Below, piece after piece: positions 1 through 5,429 of a DNA stretch of 7,365 nt. The stretch is from positions 1 through 7,365 of the forward strand of contig JAHJFW010000052.1 of the NCBI GenBank assembly GCA_018824765.1. Reading direction: 5' to 3'. The stretch's first letter is position 1. The number at the start of each line of letters is the position of its first letter. A program made the position numbers and the translations under genes. Below the pieces are notes generated by a model. The model saw nothing but the letters and a program-made list of their open reading frames with translations, did not search any database and was not told the DNA's origin. Origin of the DNA: Patescibacteria group bacterium (GTDB lineage Bacteria; Patescibacteriota; Patescibacteriia; 2-12-FULL-60-25).

Positions 1-131
1 GCATTCGTGGTGCCGGACGGCATAGTAACCCATCCTGCGGCCAAAACCGGCTGCGCGCCGAACAGGCAAGCCGTGCAAATGCCAAAGGCCGCAACGGCAA
101 AAAACTTGATTTTACTAAAAAATATTTTCAT
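1..131 (-). CDS. Secreted protein, N-terminal fragment only
   Basis: A minus-strand frame opens with ATG at 131 and stays open to the window edge, giving 43 complete codons. The N-terminus is a classic Sec signal peptide. It has a lysine-containing start (MKIFFSKIKF), then a hydrophobic core (FAVAAFGICTACLFGA), then a probable signal peptidase I site near PVLA|A, after which the mature chain begins AGWVTMPSG. An internal Cys-Thr-Ala-Cys in the core is not placed like a lipobox, so export rather than lipidation is favoured. Too little of the mature protein is visible to name a family. It is divergent from rsmE across about 62 A+T-rich bases, with no clear Shine-Dalgarno. The signal peptide is the main reason to believe the frame is real. 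Confidence 0.6.
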   Translation of the reverse strand, partial: MKIFFSKIKFFAVAAFGICTACLFGAQPVLAAGWVTMPSGTTN

Positions 132-193
132 ATATCATTAAAGAATTATTAAACAATGGGCCAATCATACCATTCATGCCGTAGATATGGAAT

Positions 194-925
194 ATGAAAA
201 TGCATAGATTCATCGGGGATTTCGATCTCTCGAAAGCCAATTCGAAAATTAATGACAAAAAACTGATCCACCAGATAAGCAATGTTTTACATTTACACAC
301 TGGAAAAAAAATAATTTTAAGCGACGGCAAAGGCTCGGAAGCCATTGTCATGATCACCGGCGTGGACAAGGATAAAATTGCGGTCAAGCTGGACAAGGCC
401 GCGCAAACCATCGATGAGTCTCTTGGTCGGACAGTGCTGTATTGCGCCCTGCTAAAAAAAGAAAATTTCGAATTGGCGGCCCAAAAAGCTGCAGAAGTCG
501 GTGTAACGGAAATCATTCCGCTGCTTACCGATAAAACCGTGAAAAAGAATTTTAAACCTTTGCGGGTGCAAAAAATTTTGCATGAAGCGGCTGAACAATC
601 CGGCCGCGCAACGGTTCCGCATTTGCGCGAAATCACACCCTTTAAAAAAATCCTCGAGGCTTTGCACGGCACAAAAGAACTTAATATCTTTTTAGATTTG
701 ACGGCGGAAAAAAATATTTTAGCGGTTTTAAATCAGCGCGAACACAACAAGCATGTCAGGCTCTTTATCGGTCCTGAAGGCGGCTGGAGCGACAATGAAC
801 GCGCAGCGGCAAAAAATGCCGGTTTTATTTTCGCTTCGCTCGGCGATTTTACCCTGCGCGGTGAAACTGCCGCTATTATTGCATCGTATCTGGCGTCTAA
901 CCGTAACTCTTGTTTCTTGTTATGA
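194..925 (+). CDS. rsmE: 16S rRNA (uracil-1498-N3)-methyltransferase RsmE
   Basis: The 243-residue product matches RsmE in length and motif order. RsmE is the SPOUT-class enzyme that uses S-adenosylmethionine to make m3U1498 in 16S rRNA of the small ribosomal subunit. Residues 1 to about 70 correspond to the N-terminal PUA-like RNA-binding part. From about 78 the knotted catalytic domain follows, with the conserved block KKENFELAAQKAAEVGVTEI (88-107), EQSGR (134-138), the SAM-binding loop FIGPEGGWSDNE (191-202), and the knot segment LGDFTLRGETA (216-226). The last reads LRGETA where most homologues have LRAETA, a mild change. The start is ATG at 194; an in-frame ATG at 200 is also possible, and neither has a convincing Shine-Dalgarno. 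The stop overlaps the start of the next gene by four bases, so the two are probably co-translated. Confidence 0.93.
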   Translation: MKMHRFIGDFDLSKANSKINDKKLIHQISNVLHLHTGKKIILSDGKGSEAIVMITGVDKDKIAVKLDKAAQTIDESLGRTVLYCALLKKENFELAAQKAAEVGVTEIIPLLTDKTVKKNFKPLRVQKILHEAAEQSGRATVPHLREITPFKKILEALHGTKELNIFLDLTAEKNILAVLNQREHNKHVRLFIGPEGGWSDNERAAAKNAGFIFASLGDFTLRGETAAIIASYLASNRNSCFLL

Positions 926-2442
926 TACGCTCGGGTATGCAAGCGGAAAACATAGTGGTTGATTACAAAAGCTTCTTGGAAAAGACGCCGCCTTTATGCA
1001 AAGCAATACAAAAAGTCACGGCTGGATTGCGCTCAATGCAGCCGGTTCCTGAATTTCCAGGCACACAGCCGCGCATCTTGTTAGTTGGCGGTTTTGTCCG
1101 CGACATTTTAACGAATACAATTTCAAAAGATGTTGATATCGAGGTTTACGGACTGGACACAGAACGATTGGAAGAAAAACTAACAGAACTTTTTCCCGGA
1201 CGGATGAACGTCGTGGGGCGGGCTTTCGGCATTTTAAAAATCAGCATCGAAGAGGGCGTTGATCTGGATATTTCAATCCCGCGCCGCGAATCAAAATTCG
1301 GACTCGGGCACAAAGGCTTTACCGTTTCGGGAGATCCAGTAATGAAAATCGCGGATGCGTTCAAGCGCCGCGACTTTACAATAAACGCAATGGCTGTTGA
1401 TGCGGTTTCCGGCGAGCTGATCGATCCGTTCAACGGACAAGACGACCTGGAGAAAAAAATCCTGAGGATTGTCAGCTCTGCAACTTTTCAGGACGATCCC
1501 CTACGCGTGTACCGCGCCGTGCAGTTGGCCGCGCGTTTAAATTTGACCATTGAAAAAAATACCAAAGACCTGATGCGGAAAATGACGAAACGCGGCGACT
1601 TGGATGAACTGTCAAAAGAACGGATTACTGAAGAGATTAAAAAATTATTGCTCAAGGCCGAGCGGCCGTCAGTCGGATTCGAGTTGATGCGTGAACTCGG
1701 CATTATTACGCGCGATTATCCGGAATTGAACGCCTTGATCGGCACTGAACAGGAACAAGAATGGCATCCTGAAGGGGATGTGTGGACGCATACGCTTATG
1801 GTTGTTGACCAAGCCGCAAGCATGATCAGGCGGCCGGAATGCGCGCTGACAGAACTTGAAAAATTGCAGGTCATGCTCGGCGCCCTGTGCCATGACCTTG
1901 GCAAGCCGGCAACAACAGAACTGCTTGAAGGCAGAATCCGTTCGCGCGGGCATGAAGACGCCGGCATTGAACCGACAGAGTCTTTGCTCAACAGATGGAC
2001 ATTCGGAAGCGACGCCCTGCAAGCGGCGCAAGCAATAGCCGCGGAACATCTGAAACCGACCATGCTCTATTTTTCAAAATTAAAAGGCCAGATGACGGAC
2101 GAGCAATACACGAATGCGGTGCGCCGTTTATTAAAGCGTATCGCGCCTTTGTCCTACGATGTTTTTCTAACGGCGGCGGAAGCTGATTCGCGCGGCCGCG
2201 GCCTTCCTGATACAGACAAGGAGATCCATGCGCCATGCGACATGATGCGCGAGGTTATCAAACGCGAAGGTTTGGACGGGTCTGCCATGAAGCCGCTTTT
2301 GCAAGGCATGGATCTGATTGAGCTGGGATTTTCTCCGGGCCCGAAGATGGGCGAGCTCATCGCGGACATCGAAGCGGCCCGGGATCGAGGAGAAATCAAA
2401 ACAAAAGAAGAGGCACTGGAGCGGGTGAGGAAAAACCCGTAG
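922..2442 (+). CDS. cca: CCA tRNA nucleotidyltransferase with C-terminal HD domain
   Basis: This is a class II CCA-adding enzyme, which builds or repairs the 3' CCA end of tRNAs from CTP and ATP. Numbered from ATG 922 (506 residues), it has the nucleotide-binding LVGGFVRD at 54-61, the metal-binding Asp pair in DVDIEVYG (D70, D72), RRDFTINAMA at 149-158, DPLRVYRA from 192, and the ERITEEI helix at 233-239. An HD hydrolase-like domain follows, with THT (H290), CHDLGKP (H324-D325) and a later HED at 344-346. HD domains in this family are associated with phosphatase or phosphodiesterase activity on 2',3'-cyclic ends; that activity is not shown here. ATG 922 overlaps the rsmE stop as ATGA, the usual coupling arrangement. 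A TTG at 910 would add four residues and is less likely. The C-terminal 60 residues are charged and helical. No terminator follows, and the next gene converges six bases away. Confidence 0.93.
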   Translation: MIRSGMQAENIVVDYKSFLEKTPPLCKAIQKVTAGLRSMQPVPEFPGTQPRILLVGGFVRDILTNTISKDVDIEVYGLDTERLEEKLTELFPGRMNVVGRAFGILKISIEEGVDLDISIPRRESKFGLGHKGFTVSGDPVMKIADAFKRRDFTINAMAVDAVSGELIDPFNGQDDLEKKILRIVSSATFQDDPLRVYRAVQLAARLNLTIEKNTKDLMRKMTKRGDLDELSKERITEEIKKLLLKAERPSVGFELMRELGIITRDYPELNALIGTEQEQEWHPEGDVWTHTLMVVDQAASMIRRPECALTELEKLQVMLGALCHDLGKPATTELLEGRIRSRGHEDAGIEPTESLLNRWTFGSDALQAAQAIAAEHLKPTMLYFSKLKGQMTDEQYTNAVRRLLKRIAPLSYDVFLTAAEADSRGRGLPDTDKEIHAPCDMMREVIKREGLDGSAMKPLLQGMDLIELGFSPGPKMGELIADIEAARDRGEIKTKEEALERVRKNP

Positions 2443-2448
2443 GAACCT

Positions 2449-2715
2449 CTATGCCTTCGGCGCTTGCGGATCTTCATCAATCGCTTCCATAGATTCTTCC
2501 CCTGCTCCACGCGAATATTCCTGCCAAAGTCCGTGCAAGGTGGTTTTGAGGCCGACGAGATTTTGATCCGGATCAAGCTCGCCGAGCAATAAATGGCTTT
2601 CAACTGTTTCATCAGCAAGTTCCTCCCACGCTTCTTGCGTGGCAACGCCTTGACTCCGCGCAAGGTCGGAAATTTCGTTGAACAAATCCGCTTGGGAAAG
2701 AATGTCTAAATTCAT
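2449..2715 (-). CDS. Small acidic protein of unknown function (88 aa)
   Basis: I do not recognise this family. The 88-residue product starts MNLDILSQADLFNEISDLAR and is predicted mostly helical. Asp and Glu clearly outnumber Lys and Arg, and the tail is rich in Glu, Asp and Pro. There is no signal peptide, membrane segment or cysteine, so it is probably a soluble cytoplasmic protein. Support for a real gene is an ATG start, a well-placed promoter immediately upstream (TTGCAA, 18 bases, GATAAT), and a tight convergent fit against cca with a six-base gap. There is no Shine-Dalgarno, and the predicted leader is only about 8 bases. The overlapping opposite-strand frame at 2154-2663 has no family motifs and lies mostly over cca, so this frame is preferred. 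Confidence 0.65.
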   Translation of the reverse strand: MNLDILSQADLFNEISDLARSQGVATQEAWEELADETVESHLLLGELDPDQNLVGLKTTLHGLWQEYSRGAGEESMEAIDEDPQAPKA

Positions 2716-2729
2716 AAAAATGAAAAAGT

Positions 2730-2759
2730 ATTATCAGGATCTTAATTAGATCGTTGCAA
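2730..2759 (-). promoter_or_regulatory. Promoter of the 88-aa gene with a palindrome in its spacer
   Basis: On the minus strand TTGCAA (2754-2759) is separated by 18 bases from GATAAT (2730-2735), a reasonable sigma-70-type promoter. The predicted start lies near 2723, about 8 bases before the ATG at 2715. The spacer contains the dyad GATCT-TAATT-AGATC (2738-2752), a plausible operator because a protein bound there would cover the RNA polymerase site. This is inferred from sequence match only. Confidence 0.45.
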
Positions 2760-2827
2760 AAACCTCTTTGTCACCTCTGCTGGGGCAGGGATACAGAATT
2801 AGAGTTGATATTTCTTTGTGTTTCTGG

Positions 2828-2847
2828 ATTCCAGCCTTCGCTGGAAT
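2828..2847. repeat. REP-like palindrome (ATTCCAGC / GCTGGAAT)
   Basis: A perfect inverted repeat with 8-base arms, ATTCCAGC and GCTGGAAT, encloses a CTTC loop. The wider context (CTGG before, GACA after) closely resembles dispersed intergenic elements of the type CTGGATTCCCGC...GCGGGAATGACA found in many bacterial genomes. Here the arms carry CCAGC instead of CCCGC, with compensating changes in both arms. A single copy in a short window cannot prove dispersal, and no T-run follows, so it is not called a terminator. Confidence 0.55.
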
Positions 2848-2940
2848 GACATGGATCTAGTATTTCAACGGTTTCTTTAAAAAAAACTGCTGAAAATAAA
2901 TCTGTTCCGCTGCGGCAAATCTACAAAGTCAAAATTCAAC

Positions 2941-3024
2941 CTAGACGCTCAATATCAAAAACAGCGCTGCAAAAAAACACGCCGCCAGATCTATCGTCCA
3001 AAGTAAATTCGCCATGTCTATCAT
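2941..3024 (-). CDS. Possible 27-residue single-span membrane peptide
   Basis: Downstream of the XRE gene, and in the same frame after its TAA, ATG 3024 opens a 27-codon frame ending in TAG at 2941. It starts MIDMANLLWTIDLAA and continues with a strongly hydrophobic stretch rich in Phe, Leu and Ala that would make one transmembrane helix of about 18 residues. Eleven sense codons lie between the XRE stop and this ATG. Small XRE regulators of this kind are often followed by a small membrane protein, which gives some support. Against it, a run of seven T bases in this strand would produce Phe and Leu by chance, and there is no good Shine-Dalgarno. It could also be the eroded remnant of a longer membrane gene. 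Confidence 0.33.
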   Translation of the reverse strand: MIDMANLLWTIDLAACFFAALFLILSV

Positions 3025-3057
3025 AGATGTTTTTTCATCCGCCGTTCTATAGACCGC

Positions 3058-3273
3058 TTAGCACTTCTTGTTGGTCAAATGAAAAACGTCTTCGACGGGG
3101 CGGTTGAAAACTTTGGCTATCAGGAGGGCTAATTTGAGAGACGGAACATAATCGCCTTTTTCCATCGCACAGATGGTTTGGCGGCTGGTTCCGACTTTCT
3201 TGCCCAAATCAGCTTGCGTGATATGCAGCTCTTTGCGCAATTGCCCCAGACAGGTGTAAATCGTTTGTGACAT
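3058..3273 (-). CDS. Compact XRE-family helix-turn-helix regulator (71 aa)
   Basis: The 71-residue product is almost entirely one Cro/C1-type HTH domain. LRKELHITQADLGKKVGTSR (12-31) spans helix 1, helix 2 and the turn, the recognition helix is TSRQTICAMEKGDYVPSL (29-46), and LALLIAKVFNRPVEDVFHL (48-66) packs behind it. The SRQTI..ME.G...PSL pattern is typical of the small YozG-like branch of XRE regulators. ATG 3273 is chosen because a promoter (TTGACG, 17 bases, TATAGT) ends nine bases upstream of it. The longer in-frame start at 3375 would translate through that promoter and adds residues unlike the family. It is a cytoplasmic DNA-binding protein, probably dimeric. Its likely targets are its own promoter and the divergent 408-residue gene, but that is inferred from arrangement. 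Confidence 0.88.
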   Translation of the reverse strand: MSQTIYTCLGQLRKELHITQADLGKKVGTSRQTICAMEKGDYVPSLKLALLIAKVFNRPVEDVFHLTNKKC

Positions 3274-3282
3274 AATGAGAGG

Positions 3283-3311
3283 ACTATAATACAGATAACA
3301 AAACCCGTCAA
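3283..3311 (-). promoter_or_regulatory. Promoter of the XRE gene, probably giving a leaderless mRNA
   Basis: Minus-strand TTGACG (3306-3311) and TATAGT (3283-3288) are separated by exactly 17 bases, a near-consensus sigma-70-type promoter. Transcription starting about seven bases after the -10 would begin at or within two bases of ATG 3273. That fits the absence of a Shine-Dalgarno, and it decides the start codon of the regulator. Confidence 0.6.
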
Positions 3312-3317
3312 GTCCAG

Positions 3318-3337
3318 TTGTCTCAATGTGTTGACAA
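3318..3337. promoter_or_regulatory. Operator-like inverted repeat between divergent promoters
   Basis: TTGTC (3318-3322) and GACAA (3333-3337) form an inverted repeat with centres 15 bases apart. The right arm lies inside the -35 box of the plus-strand promoter, and the left arm is seven bases from the -35 of the minus-strand promoter. A bound XRE dimer here could affect both genes. Arms of five bases can arise by chance, so this is a candidate only. Confidence 0.3.
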
Positions 3338-3359
3338 ATTGGCGGAAATGCTATATTAC
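3331..3359 (+). promoter_or_regulatory. Promoter of the 408-aa gene
   Basis: A consensus -35 TTGACA (3331-3336) is followed by TGCTATATTAC. This can be read as an extended -10 (TG at 3349-3350, TATATT at 3352-3357, spacer 15) or as TATTAC (3354-3359) at the ideal 17-base spacing. Either places the transcript start near 3365, leaving a leader of about 30 bases with the Shine-Dalgarno AAGGAG at 3385-3390. Confidence 0.6.
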
Positions 3360-3394
3360 AAGTGGTTCTTCGCACCTTCTACAAAAGGAGAGCT

Positions 3395-4621
3395 ATGGTA
3401 ATTAAGAAAGACGGGCGACTGGACGATTCGCCACGAAGTAGCGTAGAGCCGTCATCACTCGGAATCTCCGAACTGCTCCGTGACCTACCGCCGGAAGCGC
3501 AAAACGATGCGGCGGCCGGAACCATCATCAAGGACGTGGGCAACGATATGCCGCCAATGGTGCTGGTCAGCGGGCTGGTCCGTGTCGAACGGGACATTAC
3601 AACACCGAACGGCATCAAATCCGTAGTCGTTGACAGCATTCTTCGGGACGACCTCTTCAATGAGGGGGCACTGCTCCCGAGCCTGCGCGAGAATGCGCGC
3701 CAGTACCGATATGTGGCGGAGACGAACTCTGTCTATCTCACGCTCACATTGCCAAACCTCAAAGGGGCAACCAACCTCCCCCGCGCGATCTGGGCTTTCT
3801 TGATCGCGAAAATCAAACGCGGCGTTGCGTTGCAAAATGCGCTCACCGAGCAACTCGCTGCCCGCGCCAATTTGGCTCCGGCCACGGAGACGGACACGAA
3901 CGGACGCGACATAGCGCAGTTGAAGGAAGAGATCGCCCGTTTGCGCAAAGAGGTAGACGAACTGAAACTGGACGCGGAATGGAGCGCGCCGAGCGAAAAT
4001 ACGAAGGAGCTCGAGCAGGAGGTGGCGGAACTGCGCGAAGCAATAAACAGCGAACGCGCAGAGGCAATCGTCGCAACCAACGTGCTCGCGGCACAAATCG
4101 AGCGCCTCGAGCCAGTAGCAAGACAGAAGGCGCACGACGCCTGGACGGAGTTGAGCCAAAGCGAAACCGTGGCAGCTGCCGTGGTCGATCTATCGAACTT
4201 CGTCTATGAACTGCTTGCTAAGGCGGGCGTTTCTCCGACGAGGCAGGAGGTCGCACACTATCGCGAGCTTCTCCAACAGATCTCATGGAGATTCTCCGAA
4301 CAGATCTTTGCCAAGCTGGCGGACATCGGCCTTCTGACAGACGATGATGTAGCGACTCTCACATTCAGCTCTGTCGGAGCCGCCGTTGACGGAGAACAGC
4401 CGCCCGATTCCGAGCCTGCACCAAGGACGCAGAGGTACCCTTGTATCTTTCCGCCAGGCCCGCCAAGCAGCCAAGGCAAACCGGAGAAAGCTCCGGTTAG
4501 CGCTCCGCCGAGATCGAGGAGCTACAAACCGGCTGATTCCAAAGAACGGTCGCATCCTCCATCGGCAAGGGATACGTATCCGTACGACCTCGGGTCTTCC
4601 CCTCCTCCGGAGGATGACTAA
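3395..4621 (+). CDS. cNMP-binding-like domain, coiled coil and proline-rich tail protein (408 aa)
   Basis: I do not recognise this as a named protein. Residues 25 to about 155 resemble a cyclic-nucleotide-binding (CRP-like) beta-roll: MVLVSGLVRVERD (55-67), then ILRDDLFNEGALL (82-94) where the family has a GDxFGExALL-type loop, then YVAETNSVYLTLTL (106-119), a proline-initiated helix from 129, and QNALTEQLAA (147-156). The usual phosphate-binding Arg-x-Ala signature is not clear, so ligand binding may be lost or altered. A heptad-like charged helix (about 171-240) predicts a coiled coil. A helical segment at 245-325 follows, then a tail (336-408) rich in Pro, Ser and charged residues. No DNA-binding HTH, signal peptide or membrane span is seen. 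ATG 3395 is chosen over GTG 3362 because AAGGAG lies just upstream. Sampled 60-base lines are 57-60% G+C, against 47% in a cca line. Divergent from the XRE gene. A role as a scaffold or sensor is only a guess. Confidence 0.75.
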   Translation: MVIKKDGRLDDSPRSSVEPSSLGISELLRDLPPEAQNDAAAGTIIKDVGNDMPPMVLVSGLVRVERDITTPNGIKSVVVDSILRDDLFNEGALLPSLRENARQYRYVAETNSVYLTLTLPNLKGATNLPRAIWAFLIAKIKRGVALQNALTEQLAARANLAPATETDTNGRDIAQLKEEIARLRKEVDELKLDAEWSAPSENTKELEQEVAELREAINSERAEAIVATNVLAAQIERLEPVARQKAHDAWTELSQSETVAAAVVDLSNFVYELLAKAGVSPTRQEVAHYRELLQQISWRFSEQIFAKLADIGLLTDDDVATLTFSSVGAAVDGEQPPDSEPAPRTQRYPCIFPPGPPSSQGKPEKAPVSAPPRSRSYKPADSKERSHPPSARDTYPYDLGSSPPPEDD

Positions 4622-4645
4622 ACCCGATTCCTTGTTCAGCCTCTT

Positions 4646-4678
4646 GCGCCCGTGTCCGCACACAGGCGCTTTTTATTT
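4646..4678 (+). terminator. Rho-independent terminator of the 408-aa gene
   Basis: Starting 25 bases after the stop codon, GCGCC (4646-4650) pairs with GGCGC (4665-4669) and GTGT (4652-4655) with ACAC (4660-4663) around a CCGC loop, with one C-A mismatch. Five T bases and then ATTT follow directly. This is the clearest intrinsic terminator in the window. It lacks a T-run on the other side, so it would not stop the converging Fe-S operon. Confidence 0.9.
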
Positions 4679-4715
4679 CAAGAAATTGACCGTTGTGAAA
4701 TTGTCAAAAAAACAT

Positions 4716-5405
4716 TTATTTTTTGCTATCCGCACCAAAATATTTTTCACGGTAAAATCTAATCAGTTGTTCAACCTCCGGAATACATGTCGTGTCGCCG
4801 GTGCCGACTTTTATCTTTTGCTGAACAGCCTCTAATGTAGTCGCGCCATCCAAAACCGCTTCTTCAATATCATGATCCGTAATTTTTAAAATTTTATCGA
4901 TGATTCTTCCGGCTTCAACCTGCACGTCCTCATGCCGGCCGGCCCTCCGATACCAGTCATTGATGGCGGAGCGCAGTGCCTTGTCTCCCAACACTGAACA
5001 ATGGACCTTTCTCGCCGGCAAACCGCCGAGGCGTTCCATAATATCCTGCGGCCGCAAAGCTCGCGCTTGACTCAAAGTCAAACCGCCATTCTCCGTTGCC
5101 ATGACGGACAAAATTGAAGTTGATGCAATCGCGCTCCCGCATCCGAATGTCTTCCACTTCATGTCGGTAATTTTTTCCGTTGCCGGATCGACCACGATCC
5201 ACACCCTCATTGCATCGCCGCATGCCGGAGAACCGACCATGCCCATAGCCGAATCTTCATATGCGGCTTCGTCTTCCATAAAATTTTGCGGATGAAAAAA
5301 ATGCTCCTTCACAATGTCGGAATAAAACCAACCCTTGTCCTTTGAGTTTGAGACGACGTCGCCTTTACGCGCTTCTTCTGATGAATTGGTGATATGGGGT
5401 GTCAT
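4716..5405 (-). CDS. IscU/NifU-like Fe-S cluster scaffold with degenerate BFD-like C-terminus
   Basis: The 229-residue product is a U-type scaffold on which Fe-S clusters are assembled before transfer to apoproteins in the cytoplasm. Residues 26 to about 153 are the IscU domain: WFYSDIVKEHFFHPQNF, then all three cluster cysteines in PACGDAM (C62, with D64), FGCGSAIASTS (C89) and KVHCSVLG (C136). LPARKVHC is closer to the NifU than the IscU form. Residues about 170-225 align by pattern with the [2Fe-2S] BFD-like domain of NifU (ITDHDIEEAVLDGATTLEAVQQ, then a Gly-rich turn). Of its expected four cysteines only C207 remains, and the NFU domain of full NifU is absent. A 25-residue polar leader precedes the domain. 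The start at 5405 lies 24 bases after the desulfurase stop, with only a weak, distant AGG. It forms an operon with the desulfurase. Confidence 0.9.
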   Translation of the reverse strand: MTPHITNSSEEARKGDVVSNSKDKGWFYSDIVKEHFFHPQNFMEDEAAYEDSAMGMVGSPACGDAMRVWIVVDPATEKITDMKWKTFGCGSAIASTSILSVMATENGGLTLSQARALRPQDIMERLGGLPARKVHCSVLGDKALRSAINDWYRRAGRHEDVQVEAGRIIDKILKITDHDIEEAVLDGATTLEAVQQKIKVGTGDTTCIPEVEQLIRFYREKYFGADSKK

Positions 5406-5429
5406 GAAAAAAGTGTTACCTGATACATG

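Larger units (their letters stand above)
2716..3057. other. 342-base stretch between the 88-aa gene and the XRE gene
   Basis: No gene longer than about 30 codons is convincing here. The stretch is A+T-rich and holds, in order, the promoter of the 88-residue gene, a hairpin CTCTGC-TGGG-GCAGGG (2775-2790), a perfect REP-like palindrome (2828-2847), an imperfect 12-base-arm hairpin (2863-2874 with 2884-2895, one A-C mismatch and one G-U pair), and a 27-codon frame that could encode a membrane peptide (2941-3024, minus). Several adjacent hairpins with little coding content resemble a site where palindromic repeats collect. No tRNA or other structured RNA gene was recognised. Confidence 0.6.

Noticed and set aside
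106..134. TTGATT-17-CATATA as the rsmE promoter
   Set aside because: The -10 match is poor, the boxes lie within the divergent signal peptide coding region, and the A+T-rich sequence gives many equal matches.
115..672. Minus-strand frame of 185 codons opposite rsmE
   Set aside because: It is antisense to a gene with clear RsmE motifs and shows no motifs of its own.
2421..2440. CGGGT/ACCCG hairpin at the end of cca as a terminator
   Set aside because: No T-run follows on either strand, so it does not meet the intrinsic terminator pattern.
2154..2663. Minus-strand frame of 169 codons across the end of cca and the 88-aa gene
   Set aside because: It mostly lies opposite a firmly identified cca and has a Ser/Arg-rich shadow composition with no family motifs; the 88-aa frame has a better start and promoter.
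3485..4159. Minus-strand frame of 224 codons opposite the 408-aa gene
   Set aside because: It is rich in Arg, Leu and Cys as expected for the shadow of a G+C-rich gene, and has no start signal; the plus-strand frame has promoter, Shine-Dalgarno and terminator.
4687..4706. TTGAC/GTCAA inverted repeat near the end of the scaffold gene as its terminator
   Set aside because: Only five A+T-leaning pairs, and in the scaffold gene's direction the T-run precedes rather than follows the hairpin.
4386..4835. Plus-strand frame of 149 codons overlapping the end of the 408-aa gene
   Set aside because: It runs through the strong terminator at 4646-4678 and into the scaffold gene, with Arg-rich out-of-frame composition.
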